Numbered from the stretch's first letter, positions 18,153 to 27,398 are shown. The stretch: DNA of 64,000 nucleotides from Thermodesulfobacterium hydrogeniphilum (GCF_000746255.1 NZ_JQKW01000014.1:1-64000); one strand, 5' to 3'. Translations and numbers: made by a program. The notes: generated by a model not told the origin, from the letters alone.

Positions 18153-18873
18153 CAGTTCAAAACCTCAAGAAAGAATAGTTTTCCCTCTTGATGTTTCTAC
18201 TCAAGAAGAGGCTTTAAAATGGGTGGAGAGGTTAAATGGTTTAGTTGGAGTATTTAAAATTGGTTTAGAATTGTTTACAAGTTGTGGTCCTGGAATAATA
18301 GAAGAGATAAAAAAAAGAACAGATCATAAAATTTTTTTAGATTTAAAGCTTTATGATATTCCTAATACTATTTTAAGAACCATTAGAGTTATTTCAAATT
18401 TAGGTGTGGATTGGATTACAGTTCACACACTTTCAGGAAGTGAAGCTTTAAAAAATGCAGTTAACTCAGCTTATAACAATTTAAAAATTATAGCTGTTAC
18501 TATAATTACTTCTCTTGATAGAGCAGATTTGATGGAACTTGGTTTTAATTCTGAATTAGTAAGGGATACAAAAGAACTTGTATTTAAATTAGCTCAAATA
18601 GCTTATAAAACAGGTTGTGATGGAATTGTTTGTTCTGCTAAAGAGGTCAGTAAAATCAAAGAAATATTTCCAGAATTTATTACAGTAGTTCCAGGAATTA
18701 GATTAGAAGAAAGTAAAGATGATCAAGTTAGAGTTTCAACTCCTTATGAAGCAATTTTAGCAGGAGCTGATTATTTAGTAATAGGAAGACCTATTAGAGA
18801 AGCCTTTTCTCCTGAAAAGGTATGTAAAACTATAGCAGGACAAATTAAAAAGGCCTTAGAAGAAAAAAAATGA
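18142..18873 (+). CDS. pyrF: Orotidine 5'-phosphate decarboxylase
   Basis: Decarboxylates OMP to UMP, the last step of de novo pyrimidine synthesis. The 243-residue TIM barrel shows VFPLDVSTQEEALKWV, FKIGLELFTS, the catalytic block IFLDLKLYDIPNT (Asp-Lys-x-x-Asp), VPGIRLEESKDDQVR and YLVIGRPI. The ATG lies within the last codons of nrdR, so it is probably translationally coupled. The next gene overlaps it by ATGA. Confidence 0.97.
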   Translation: MLSNSSKPQERIVFPLDVSTQEEALKWVERLNGLVGVFKIGLELFTSCGPGIIEEIKKRTDHKIFLDLKLYDIPNTILRTIRVISNLGVDWITVHTLSGSEALKNAVNSAYNNLKIIAVTIITSLDRADLMELGFNSELVRDTKELVFKLAQIAYKTGCDGIVCSAKEVSKIKEIFPEFITVVPGIRLEESKDDQVRVSTPYEAILAGADYLVIGRPIREAFSPEKVCKTIAGQIKKALEEKK

Positions 18874-19955
18874 TAAGTAGAAGCACAGTTGATCTTCCTT
18901 TACACGGAGGAAAATGTCCATCTTGGTTATTTGAAAGAATGGTTAAATTAAGCAAGGCTATTTTACTTATAGTATACCAGGAATTTGGCAAACAGGAATT
19001 AATTAAAAGACTAACTGATCCTTTTTGGTTTCAAGCTTTGGGATGTCTTTTAGGTTTTGATTGGCATTCTTCAGGATTAACTACTACTGTGGGAGGAGCT
19101 GTAAAAGAGGCTTTAAAACCTTATTTTAAAGATTTAGGTGTCTATATATGTGGAGGAAAAGGGAAGACAGCCTTAAAAACTCCTCAGGAAATTATTAAGT
19201 GGGCTGAAAAAGAAGGTCTTCCTCATGAAGCTTTTAAATTTGTTACTTTAAGCAGACTTACCGCAAGAATTGATAACAATGCTATCCAAGATGGTTTTCA
19301 ACTTTATTTTCATCTTTTTATCTTTTCAAAAGATGGAGTTTGGGGTGTAATTCAGCAAGGAATGGATGAAAATACCTGTTATGCTCGTAGGTATCATTGG
19401 TATAGTGAAAAGATAATTGATTTTTGTGAAAATCCTCATACTGGTATAATATCAAATATAAAAAAACAAGAGGTTTTAAATCTGGTAGATAAAGAGAGTG
19501 TCCCGGTTCAAAAAAATATGGTTTCTTTAGTTAAAGAAAGATTTGAGTTAGTATTGAAAGAATTATCCCCTAAGGTACATATTATTTTTAAAAAAGATCA
19601 TGCCTTAACACAAAGAGATCTCTCACTTAGTTCTTTAAGAAAAATTTGGGAAAAAATTTATGAAAATCCTCCCTCAGATTTTAAAGATCTCATTTTAACT
19701 CCGGGGCTGGGAGCAAAAGCTTTAAGAGCTTTAACTTTAGCTTCAGAATTGATTTATAATGTTCAGGCTTCAAGAAGAGATCCAGTAGTTTATAGTTATG
19801 CTCATGGAGGTAAAGATGGGCATCCTTATAAATTGAATAAGAGGTTGTATGATCATACTATACAAGAATTGGAAGAGATACTTAGAAAAATAAAAATAGA
19901 GGAATCAGAAAAGGTAAAACTTTTTAAGAAATTGCCTAAGTTATTTAATATTTAA
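18870..19955 (+). CDS. DUF763 family protein, function unknown
   Basis: A 361-residue protein of the DUF763 family, found mostly in archaea and thermophilic bacteria. Recognisable features are the opening STVDLPLHGGKCPSWLFERM, WFQALGCLLGFDWHSSGLTT, ICGGKGKTALKTP and DGFQLYFHLFIFSKDGVWGVIQQGM, with a C-terminal SYAHGGKDGHPYKLN. A helix-hairpin-helix-like LILTPGLGAKALRALTLAS segment (about 270-288) hints at nucleic-acid contact, but no function is established. The start overlaps pyrF by ATGA. The next 130 bases hold no gene, only the promoter of the dsr region. Confidence 0.85.
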   Translation: MISRSTVDLPLHGGKCPSWLFERMVKLSKAILLIVYQEFGKQELIKRLTDPFWFQALGCLLGFDWHSSGLTTTVGGAVKEALKPYFKDLGVYICGGKGKTALKTPQEIIKWAEKEGLPHEAFKFVTLSRLTARIDNNAIQDGFQLYFHLFIFSKDGVWGVIQQGMDENTCYARRYHWYSEKIIDFCENPHTGIISNIKKQEVLNLVDKESVPVQKNMVSLVKERFELVLKELSPKVHIIFKKDHALTQRDLSLSSLRKIWEKIYENPPSDFKDLILTPGLGAKALRALTLASELIYNVQASRRDPVVYSYAHGGKDGHPYKLNKRLYDHTIQELEEILRKIKIEESEKVKLFKKLPKLFNI

Positions 19956-20046
19956 AAATTGCTTGAAAATTTAAAAAAAACAAAAAAAACCTTTCTTAAA
20001 ACTATGATATATGTCAAAAAGAGGAATAAATTTATAAAAATCAAAT

Positions 20047-20074
20047 TTGACTTTTTAAAAAGGAAAGCTATAAA
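20047..20074 (+). promoter_or_regulatory. Putative promoter of the RsbRD-dsrMKJOP operon
   Basis: TTGACT (20047-20052), 16-base spacer, TATAAA (20069-20074). The ATG at 20086 is 11 bases further on, so the leader is very short if that ATG is used. A TTG at 20107, with AAGGGG 6 bases before it, would give a normal leader. Confidence 0.6.
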
Positions 20075-20085
20075 AATCTGTTAAA

Positions 20086-20688
20086 ATGGCACCGAAGGGG
20101 ATAGAATTGTCAAAATCGTTTTTAGAATTTTTAGAAGAAAAAAGAGAAGATATTTTAAAAAAGTGGAAGTCTATATTTTGGGATTCTTTTGGGGAGGAAG
20201 CTAAGAGATTTTTAAGTAAAGAGGTAGATAGATTTCAAAATCCTTTTGGGTATCGTATAGATGAGTGTTTTGATGGTTTAATAAAAGAGCTTTTTGGAGA
20301 ATTTAATTGGGAAGAGGTGGATTATTTTTTGAATAGACTTGTTCAAATAAGAGCTATTCAGGAAGAGACACCTTCTAAAGCTTTATATTTGTTTATACAA
20401 CTCAAGAGTATTATAAGAGATAAATTAGGAGAAGAGATTATAAAGAAATTTGGTATTGAGGAATTTTTAAAATTGGAAGACAGAATAAATACTTTGATTA
20501 TTCGTAGTTTTGACCATTTTACCAAGTATAGAGAGTTATTGTATAAAAATAGATTTGAGGAATGGAAAAGAAATAATTTTATGTTATTAAAGAAAGCAGG
20601 AATAGTATATGATCCTATGGAAGGTATTCCACCAACTGTATCAGAAAAAAATATTAATATCAATAAAATGAGAGGGAGAGAGGTATGA
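20086..20688 (+). CDS. RsbRD N-terminal-domain protein preceding dsrMKJOP
   Basis: A 200-residue protein resembling the RsbRD/RsbT co-antagonist N-terminal sensor domain. This globin-like, all-helical domain often sits directly upstream of dsrMKJOP in sulfate reducers. Visible features are LEEKREDILKKWKSIFWDSF, RFQNPFGYRIDECFDGLIKELF and the distal YDPMEGIPPTV tail. It has no membrane segment or haem CxxCH. The start may be ATG 20086 (near-leaderless) or TTG 20107 (with AAGGGG). It overlaps dsrM by ATGA, so it is co-translated with the complex and may be a sensor or assembly factor. That role is inference. Confidence 0.75.
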   Translation: MAPKGIELSKSFLEFLEEKREDILKKWKSIFWDSFGEEAKRFLSKEVDRFQNPFGYRIDECFDGLIKELFGEFNWEEVDYFLNRLVQIRAIQEETPSKALYLFIQLKSIIRDKLGEEIIKKFGIEEFLKLEDRINTLIIRSFDHFTKYRELLYKNRFEEWKRNNFMLLKKAGIVYDPMEGIPPTVSEKNININKMRGREV

Positions 20689-21716
20689 ATGTAGGATGGA
20701 GTCTATTAGCTGTTATTGTATTACTTCTCATCCCCTGGATAGGGGTAGGTGTATTGGGTTTAGATAGTTTATTTGGTATAGTAATACCTTATGCTTGTTT
20801 TTTGGTTTTTATAATTGGATTGATTTATAAAATGATTTATTGGGCTAAGTCTCCTCAACCTTTTAAGATTCCGACTACTTGTGGTCAACAAAAGAGTTTA
20901 TCTTGGATTAAGCATAGTAGATTAGAATCTCCTTTTACTACTTGGGAAGTGGTTTTAAGAATGTTTTTTGAAATTGTATTTTTTAGGAGCCTTTTTAGAA
21001 ATTTAAGAGCCGAGCTTCAGGGAAGAAGATTGATTTATGGTTCTGCAAAATGGTTATGGTTAGGAGCTATTTTATTTCATTGGTCTTTTTTTATCATTCT
21101 TTTAAGACATTTAAGATTATTTACTAATCCTGTTCCTGAAATTATTCAAGGCTTAGATTTTATGGATAGCTTTTTACAAACCTTAGGGGTGCCACCTGTT
21201 TATATAACTGATGTGTTAATTATTGCTGGATTGACATTTCTGCTTTTAAGAAGATTAGTGGATCCCAAGGTTTCATATCTTTCTCATGGTTCTGATTATT
21301 TTCCCTTGTTTTTAATTTTGAGTATAGCAATTACAGGAGTTTTGATGAGATATGCTATAAAAGTAGATATTTATGGAGTAAAACATTTAACACTTGGTTT
21401 GGTTACTTTAAAACCTACTATACCAGATGTTAAGATTGGAACAATATTTTATATACATATATTTTTAGTATCTGTGTTAGCTGCTTATTTTCCATTTAGC
21501 AAATTATGCCACATGGTAGGAGTATTTTTCAGTCCAACTCGTAATATGGCTAATAATAACAGATATGTTAGACATGTTAATCCTTGGGATTATCCAGTGA
21601 AATATACAACTTATTGTGAATGGCAAGAAAGATTTAGAGATTTATTAGAACAAGCAGGTTTACCCATTGATGATGAGTGGTGTAAAGAACAACAACAAAC
21701 CCAGAAGACTCAATAG
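20685..21716 (+). CDS. dsrM: DsrM, cytochrome b subunit of the DsrMKJOP complex
   Basis: A NarI-like dihaem cytochrome b subunit, which with DsrK exchanges electrons between menaquinone and the cytoplasmic DsrC trisulfide. The 343-residue protein has two N-terminal helices and then the NarI-type bundle (about 120-280), including FHWSFFIILLRHLRLF, ITGVLMRY, and FYIHIFLVSVLAAYFPFSKL with haem histidines. The C-terminal tail NPWDYPVKYTTYCEWQERFR is typical of DsrM. It overlaps the upstream RsbRD gene, and dsrK follows after 14 bases. Confidence 0.96.
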   Translation: MNVGWSLLAVIVLLLIPWIGVGVLGLDSLFGIVIPYACFLVFIIGLIYKMIYWAKSPQPFKIPTTCGQQKSLSWIKHSRLESPFTTWEVVLRMFFEIVFFRSLFRNLRAELQGRRLIYGSAKWLWLGAILFHWSFFIILLRHLRLFTNPVPEIIQGLDFMDSFLQTLGVPPVYITDVLIIAGLTFLLLRRLVDPKVSYLSHGSDYFPLFLILSIAITGVLMRYAIKVDIYGVKHLTLGLVTLKPTIPDVKIGTIFYIHIFLVSVLAAYFPFSKLCHMVGVFFSPTRNMANNNRYVRHVNPWDYPVKYTTYCEWQERFRDLLEQAGLPIDDEWCKEQQQTQKTQ

Positions 21717-21730
21717 AGGGAGGTAAAAAT

Positions 21731-23344
21731 ATGGCTCTTCCAAAACCAGATGAATTATTGCAGAATGTAAATTTAAATAGAACCCCATCTCAACATTGGA
21801 TGGATATAAAAACAGAATTTAAACCTGGGACTTATTGTTATGCTGTTGAACCTCAGGTTATGAAGGATTTAGGACTTCCTAATTTAGGAAGTTGGCAACC
21901 TCATGATGAAAAATGGCCACTTCCTGAAAATTGGAAAGAGATAGTAAGAGATGCTATTAAAACTCGTATGGAAAGGTTTAGATCTTTCAAGCTTTTTATG
22001 GATATTTGTGTAAGATGTGGAGCCTGTGCTGATAAGTGTCATTTCTTTCTTGGAACCGGAGATCCTAAAAATATGCCTGTTTTAAGAGCAGAACTTATTA
22101 GGTCTATTATAAAAGGAGAATTTTCCACTTTTGCTAAATTATTTGGCAGATTTGCAGGTGCAAGGCCATTAACAGAAGATGTTATAAAAGAATGGTTTTT
22201 TTATTTTTATCAATGCACTGAGTGTAGAAGATGTTCTGTCTTTTGTCCTTATGGAATAGATACTGCAGAAGTTACTATCATAATGAGAGAAATTTTACAT
22301 GAGTTAGGAATTGCTATAGATTGGGCGATGAAACCTGTTAGATTTTCTCATTTTATTGGTAACCATATTGGAATTCAGCCTCATACTATGAAAGAGATTA
22401 TTGAATATTTAGTAGCTGATATTGAAGAGATTACAGGAGTAAAGATAGAGGTTCCTTTTAATAAAAAAGGAGCGGAAATATTATTTGTTCCTCCTTCTGG
22501 TGACTATTTTGCTGATCCAGGAATTTATAATTTTATGGGATATTTGATTTTATTCCACCACTTAGGACTTGACTATACTATAAGTACTTATGCTTCTGAA
22601 TCTGGAAACTTTGGATTTTTCAATAAATTAGAACTGGCTAAGAAGTTGCATGCTAAAATTTATGAAGAAGCAAAAAGATTGAAGGTTAAGTGGATTCTTG
22701 GTGGTGAATGTGGTCACATGTGGAGAGTTTGGCATCAATATCACAATACTTGGTATGGTCCTGTTAATTTTCTTGAAGTGCCAAAATCTCCTATTACTGG
22801 AACTGTTTTTGAACATGCTAAGGATAATAAAATTATTCATATTTGTGAGTTTACAGCAGATCTCATTGCTCATAACAAGATAAAACTTGATCCATCTCGT
22901 AATGATCATGTTATAGTGACTTATCATGATTCTTGTAATCCAGCCAGAGCTATGGGATTTTTTGAAGAGCCGAGATTCATTTTAAAACATGTTTGCAATA
23001 ATTTTGTAGAAATGCCTGAAAATACTATTAGAGAAAAGACTTTTTGCTGTGGAAGTGGATCTGGATTGAATACTGATGAATATATGGAAATGAGAATGAG
23101 AGGAGGATTTCCAAGAGCTAATGCTGTAGAGTATGTTCATAAGAAGTATGGAGTGAATCATTTAGCCTGTATCTGTGCAATTGATAGAGCAGTATTTCCA
23201 GCTCTTATGAATTACTGGGTTCCTGGTGTAGATGTGTGTGGAGTCCATGAATTAGTTGGAAATGCTATTGTACTTGATGGAGAAAAAGAAAGAACTACAG
23301 ATTTAAGATATCGTCCATTAAAAGGTAAGGAAGAGGAGGTATAG
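21731..23344 (+). CDS. dsrK: DsrK, HdrD-like iron-sulfur catalytic subunit
   Basis: A cytoplasmic-side subunit related to heterodisulfide reductase HdrD; it is thought to reduce the DsrC trisulfide. Two ferredoxin motifs are present, CVRCGACADKCHF (about 95-107) and CTECRRCSVFCPYG (about 162-175). The CCG-type cysteines for the special catalytic [4Fe-4S] cluster occur around GGECGHMWR, YHDSCNPARAM and TFCCGSGSGLN. The length is 537 residues. The ATG at 21731 follows GGGAGG. The stop is 2 bases before dsrJ. Confidence 0.97.
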   Translation: MALPKPDELLQNVNLNRTPSQHWMDIKTEFKPGTYCYAVEPQVMKDLGLPNLGSWQPHDEKWPLPENWKEIVRDAIKTRMERFRSFKLFMDICVRCGACADKCHFFLGTGDPKNMPVLRAELIRSIIKGEFSTFAKLFGRFAGARPLTEDVIKEWFFYFYQCTECRRCSVFCPYGIDTAEVTIIMREILHELGIAIDWAMKPVRFSHFIGNHIGIQPHTMKEIIEYLVADIEEITGVKIEVPFNKKGAEILFVPPSGDYFADPGIYNFMGYLILFHHLGLDYTISTYASESGNFGFFNKLELAKKLHAKIYEEAKRLKVKWILGGECGHMWRVWHQYHNTWYGPVNFLEVPKSPITGTVFEHAKDNKIIHICEFTADLIAHNKIKLDPSRNDHVIVTYHDSCNPARAMGFFEEPRFILKHVCNNFVEMPENTIREKTFCCGSGSGLNTDEYMEMRMRGGFPRANAVEYVHKKYGVNHLACICAIDRAVFPALMNYWVPGVDVCGVHELVGNAIVLDGEKERTTDLRYRPLKGKEEEV

Positions 23345-23346
23345 TT

Positions 23347-23733
23347 ATGTATAATGCCAACAAAGTTATTCCAGGAATAATTATTTTTATTTTATTTTTT
23401 ACTGCACCTATATGGTTAAATTTTGGGAGACTTGAGGCTATACCTCAACCAGAGTTGCCAAAAGGAGAAAAGAAATGTGTAGAATCAAAGGAGTATATGA
23501 GAGCTTATCATATGAAACTTTTAGATGATTGGAGAAAAAAAGCTATCCGTGAAAATCAATATATATACATAAACAGCAAAGGAGAGAAATATAGGATTAG
23601 TTTACAAAAAACTTGTTTAAAATGCCATAATAACAGGGAAAAATTTTGTGATAGATGTCATAATTTTGTAATTACACATCCAGATTGTTGGCATTGTCAT
23701 TTTACAAAGGAGGAGGCCAAAAAATGGCAATAA
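23347..23733 (+). CDS. dsrJ: DsrJ, triheme periplasmic cytochrome c
   Basis: A membrane-anchored periplasmic cytochrome c of the Dsr complex. An N-terminal hydrophobic helix (about 8-25) acts as an uncleaved anchor. Three CxxCH sites are present: CLKCH, CDRCH and CWHCH. Before them lies the DsrJ signature KKCVESKEYMRAYHMKLLDD, whose Cys is the candidate axial ligand of the unusual His/Cys haem. The length is 128 residues. The last 10 bases overlap dsrO. Confidence 0.97.
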   Translation: MYNANKVIPGIIIFILFFTAPIWLNFGRLEAIPQPELPKGEKKCVESKEYMRAYHMKLLDDWRKKAIRENQYIYINSKGEKYRISLQKTCLKCHNNREKFCDRCHNFVITHPDCWHCHFTKEEAKKWQ

Positions 23734-24518
23734 AGAGAAGGGACTTTTTAAAATTAGGTGGTTTAACTTTAGTTGGTACTGCAGCATCTGCTGCAGTGGA
23801 AAACCTTTTAATTAAAGGTGAGGCTAAAGCTGAAGGTTATACTTCAGCTCCAGAATCTCTAAAAGGTAAAAGATGGGCTTTAGTAATTGATGTTAAAAAA
23901 TGTAAAGAAAACCAATCTACTTGTGGTTTTAAATGTATTGAAGCCTGTAATGTTTATCATAATATTCCTAATATCCCTGATCCAAAGAAAGAGATTAAGT
24001 GGATATGGAAAGATAATTTTGAACATGCTTTTCCTGAAGAAGGTACTAACAAATATTTAGTAGAAAAATTGGAAGGGATTCCTTTTATACTTTTATGTAA
24101 TCATTGTGAAAATCCTCCTTGTGTAAGAGTTTGTCCAACCAGGGCTACTTTTAAAAGAGAGGATGGTATTGTAATGATGGATTATCATAGATGTATAGGA
24201 TGTCGTTTTTGTATGGCAGCGTGTCCTTATGGAGCAAGAAGTTTTAATTGGTATGATCCTCGTAAATATCTTTCCAAAGTAAACCCGCTATATCCTACAA
24301 GAACAAAGGGTGTAGTAGAAAAATGCACTTTGTGTTATGAGAGACTGGCAGATGGTAAAGTACCTGCCTGTGTAGAAGCGTGCCCAGCTAAGGCTATTAT
24401 ATTTGGAGATTTAAATGATCCTAATTCTGAAGTTAATAAAGTTTTAGAAGAAAGAATGGCTATCAGAAGAAAAGAGGAACTTGGAACAGGACCTTCAGTA
24501 TTTTATTTAATAGATTAA
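23724..24518 (+). CDS. dsrO: DsrO, periplasmic iron-sulfur subunit
   Basis: A Tat-exported ferredoxin-like subunit that links DsrJ to DsrP. I chose the ATG at 23724 because it follows AAGGAGGAGG and gives a clean twin-arginine signal (KRRDFLKLGG) followed by an Ala-rich stretch. Four cysteine groups are visible: CKENQSTCGFKCIEAC, CNHCENPPCVRVCP, CIGCRFCMAACPYG and CTLCYERLADGKVPACVEAC, consistent with up to four [4Fe-4S] clusters. The length is 264 residues. It overlaps dsrJ by 10 bases, and dsrP follows after 25 bases. Confidence 0.97.
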   Translation: MAIKRRDFLKLGGLTLVGTAASAAVENLLIKGEAKAEGYTSAPESLKGKRWALVIDVKKCKENQSTCGFKCIEACNVYHNIPNIPDPKKEIKWIWKDNFEHAFPEEGTNKYLVEKLEGIPFILLCNHCENPPCVRVCPTRATFKREDGIVMMDYHRCIGCRFCMAACPYGARSFNWYDPRKYLSKVNPLYPTRTKGVVEKCTLCYERLADGKVPACVEACPAKAIIFGDLNDPNSEVNKVLEERMAIRRKEELGTGPSVFYLID

Positions 24519-24543
24519 TAAATTTTAGAGGAGAGGTGTAAGT

Positions 24544-25734
24544 ATGATTGAAAAGGCTTTAAGAGGAAGTAAAAAATATTGGTTATGGCTTGCTTTTTTA
24601 GCATCTATTATTTTTATTGGATTTTTATGCTATCTAAAACAATGGAAAGTAGGTTTAGGTATTACAGGAATGAGCAGGGATGTGTCATGGGGATTTTATA
24701 TTGCTAATTTTACTTTTTTGGTTGGAGTAGCTGCTGGAGCTGTGATGATAGTTCTTCCATACTATTGGCATAATTATAAAGAATATGGCAAAATTACAGT
24801 TTTAGGTGAATTTTTAGCTGTTGCTGCAGTTTTAATGTGTATGTTGTTTATTTTTGTAGATCTTGGTCAACCTATGAGAGCATTGAATGTTTTAAGATAT
24901 CCTACACCTCACTCTGTATTCTTCTTTGATGCTTGTGTTCTTTCAGGATATTTATTACTCAATATTCTTTGTGGTTGGACAGTTCTGCATTCTGAATATA
25001 AAGGGACCAAATATCCTTCTTGGTTAAAGCCTTTTATTTATTTAGCTATACTTTGGGCTCCAAGTATTCATATTGTAACTGCTTTTATTTATCAAGGGTT
25101 ACCTGGACGTCATTTCTGGTTGACTGCTGTTATGGCTCCAAGATTTCTTGCATCTGCATTTTGTGCAGGCCCAGCATTTATAATCATTGCAGCCCTCCTT
25201 TTAAAAAGAGTAGCTAACTTTGATCCTGGTAAAAAAGCAATAGAAGCACTTTCTAAAACAGTTGCTTATGCATTTATTATAAATGTTTTACTTTTCTTCT
25301 TTGAACTTTTTACTTCATTTTATAGTGGTATTCCCAGTCATAAAGCACCTATTAAATATTTATTTGTAGGACTTCATGGACATGCAGAATGGGTTCCTTT
25401 TATGTGGGCTGCTGCTATTTTAGCTGCTGTTGCAATAATTTTATTAGTAATTCCTGCTACTCGCAAAAATGAAGCTACATTAGTTTTAGGATGTATAGCT
25501 GTTTTTCTTGCTTGCTGGATTGATAAAGGTATTGGTTTGATTGTAGGAGGATATACTCCTACACCATTTGAGACTATTACTGTGTACAGACCTACTTTAC
25601 CAGAAATTGGCATTGCTTTAGGTGTCTGGGCTTTGGGATTTTTTGTTCTTAGTGTATTATATAAAATAACAATAGAAGTTAAAAAATCAAAAGAATTAGT
25701 AGTAAAATATAATGGAATTTTATTTAAAAAATAA
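24544..25734 (+). CDS. dsrP: DsrP, NrfD-like membrane subunit
   Basis: The 396-residue NrfD/PsrC family integral membrane protein of DsrMKJOP, with about ten hydrophobic helices. It is thought to bind menaquinone on the periplasmic side and pass electrons through DsrO/DsrJ. Recognisable blocks are GMSRDVSWGFYIANFTFLVG, FVDLGQPMRALNVLRYPTPH and GRHFWLTAVMAPRFLASAFC. GGAG (GAGGAGAGG) lies before the ATG. It is the last gene before a strong hairpin terminator, which separates it from dsrN. Confidence 0.96.
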   Translation: MIEKALRGSKKYWLWLAFLASIIFIGFLCYLKQWKVGLGITGMSRDVSWGFYIANFTFLVGVAAGAVMIVLPYYWHNYKEYGKITVLGEFLAVAAVLMCMLFIFVDLGQPMRALNVLRYPTPHSVFFFDACVLSGYLLLNILCGWTVLHSEYKGTKYPSWLKPFIYLAILWAPSIHIVTAFIYQGLPGRHFWLTAVMAPRFLASAFCAGPAFIIIAALLLKRVANFDPGKKAIEALSKTVAYAFIINVLLFFFELFTSFYSGIPSHKAPIKYLFVGLHGHAEWVPFMWAAAILAAVAIILLVIPATRKNEATLVLGCIAVFLACWIDKGIGLIVGGYTPTPFETITVYRPTLPEIGIALGVWALGFFVLSVLYKITIEVKKSKELVVKYNGILFKK

Positions 25735-25770
25735 AATATAAGGGGGTTTTTTTTCCCCTTATATTTTTTA
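25733..25770 (+). terminator. Rho-independent terminator of dsrMKJOP
   Basis: An 11-bp stem AATATAAGGGG/CCCCTTATATT (25735-25745 with 25755-25765) encloses a T-rich loop and is followed by a T run. It begins immediately after the dsrP stop. Confidence 0.9.
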
Positions 25771-25793
25771 AATATTATGTTATTTTTCTATTT

Positions 25794-27182
25794 ATGTCAA
25801 TTGTTTATAAAATTCCAAGAATTTTGATTTCCTCTCATAAAGGTGGTGCTGGCAAAACTCTATTTACAATAGGGTTAATCTCAGTCCTTAGAGATCAAGG
25901 ATTAAAAGTTTCAGCTTTTAAAAAAGGACCTGATTATATAGATGCTGGTTGGCTAAGTAAAGTTTCTCAAGTCCCTTGTAGAAATTTAGATTTGTTTCTT
26001 TTTAACGAAGCAGATAATTTATATTCTTTTTACTTAGGTTCAAAAGATTCAGAGATTGCTATTATTGAAGGAAATCGAGGTCTTTTTGATGGAATGGATA
26101 TATATGGTAGTTGTAGCACAGCTAAATTGGCTCAAGTTTTAAAAGTTCCTATTATAATTGTTCTTGATTGTACAAAGGTAACCCGAAGTTTAGCAGCTTT
26201 AGTTAAAGGGTTTTTATCTTTTGAGGAAGGAATTGATATTAAAGGAGTTATTCTGAATAAAATAGCAAGATCAAGACATGAAAATATTATAAGAGAATCT
26301 ATAGAATATTACACTAATATAAAAGTTTTAGGATCTATACCTAAGCTTAAAAATTTACCACCTGAAAGACACTTGGGACTTATTACTTCTTATGAATACG
26401 AAGAAAGACCATTTTTAGAGGAGTTAAAAGAAGCTATAAGAGAAAATGTAGATTTAAATAAAATTTTAGAAATAAGTAAAAAAGTAGAAGATCTAAAAAT
26501 AGAAGAACTACCTGATATACAAACACAAAAATATAAAGATTTAAAAATAGGAGTTTTTAGAGATGAAGCTTTTCAATTTTATTATCCTGAAAATCTGGAA
26601 AGTTTATGCAGATTAGGTGCTGAAATTAGATATATAAATGCTTTTAAAGATAGAAACCTTCCTTCAGATATTTCTGCTTTATATTTAGGAGGTGGATTTC
26701 CTGAAGTTCAAGCAGAAGCTTTGTCAGAAAATAAAGGGCTTTTAAAAGATATAAAAGAAGCTGTTTTAGAAGGGATGCCAGTTTATGCAGAATGTGGTGG
26801 ATTTATGTACTTAGGAAAGAAAATAATCTGGAAAAATAAAGAATATCCCGTGTGTGGAGTTTTACCTATTGTTTTTAAAGTAGAAAAAAGACCTCAGGGA
26901 CATGGTTATGTAATAGCTAAGGTTATTAAAAAAAATCCATATTTCAAATTAGGTTATTTTATAAAAGGTCATGAATTTCATTATTCTAAACCTATTGAAG
27001 TTGACGAAAATAAAGAAATGAGATATATATTTGAATTAAAAAAAGGATTTGGAATAGATGGAAAAAAAGACGGAATTTTATTTAAAAATTTATTAGCGAG
27101 TTATACCCATATTCATATTTTTAGTGTAAAATATTGGGCGGAAAAATTTTTAGAAAAAGCGCAAGAGTTTAAGCAAAAATAA
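25794..27182 (+). CDS. dsrN: DsrN, CobB/CbiA-type glutamine amidotransferase
   Basis: An ATP-dependent amidase related to cobyrinic acid a,c-diamide synthase. In sulfate reducers this paralogue (DsrN) is assigned to amidation of sirohaem for dissimilatory sulfite reductase. The 462-residue protein has an N-terminal dethiobiotin-synthase-like P-loop (SSHKGGAGKTLFTIGLI) and YIDAGWLS. Its C-terminal class I GATase domain has LYLGGGFPE and the nucleophile loop YAECGGFMYLG, plus a late His of GHEFHYSK. No other cobalamin gene is near, which supports DsrN over a B12 role. The ferredoxin gene follows after 18 bases. Confidence 0.88.
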   Translation: MSIVYKIPRILISSHKGGAGKTLFTIGLISVLRDQGLKVSAFKKGPDYIDAGWLSKVSQVPCRNLDLFLFNEADNLYSFYLGSKDSEIAIIEGNRGLFDGMDIYGSCSTAKLAQVLKVPIIIVLDCTKVTRSLAALVKGFLSFEEGIDIKGVILNKIARSRHENIIRESIEYYTNIKVLGSIPKLKNLPPERHLGLITSYEYEERPFLEELKEAIRENVDLNKILEISKKVEDLKIEELPDIQTQKYKDLKIGVFRDEAFQFYYPENLESLCRLGAEIRYINAFKDRNLPSDISALYLGGGFPEVQAEALSENKGLLKDIKEAVLEGMPVYAECGGFMYLGKKIIWKNKEYPVCGVLPIVFKVEKRPQGHGYVIAKVIKKNPYFKLGYFIKGHEFHYSKPIEVDENKEMRYIFELKKGFGIDGKKDGILFKNLLASYTHIHIFSVKYWAEKFLEKAQEFKQK

Positions 27183-27200
27183 AATCAAAGGAGGTGTAAC

Positions 27201-27389
27201 ATGTTTGAGATTACTGTAAATTATGACACTTGTGAAGCATGTGGAACTTGCATTGAATCTTGTCCAGGTCAAGTTTATGACAAAGGAGATGATGATAAGC
27301 CAGTAGTTGCAAGACCTGAAGACTGTTTAGGATGTATGACCTGTGTAGAAGTTTGTCCTACAGGTTCAATTACCGTAAATGAAGTTTAA
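27201..27389 (+). CDS. Small 2x[4Fe-4S] ferredoxin
   Basis: A 62-residue ferredoxin with two complete cluster motifs, CEACGTCIESCPG and CLGCMTCVEVCPTG. An acidic loop (DKGDDDKP) lies between them. GGAGG precedes the ATG. A ferredoxin next to dsrN is the usual arrangement in sulfate reducers, so it is probably an electron carrier for the Dsr pathway. A hairpin terminator follows 9 bases after the stop. Confidence 0.95.
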   Translation: MFEITVNYDTCEACGTCIESCPGQVYDKGDDDKPVVARPEDCLGCMTCVEVCPTGSITVNEV

Positions 27390-27398
27390 AAAAACATA

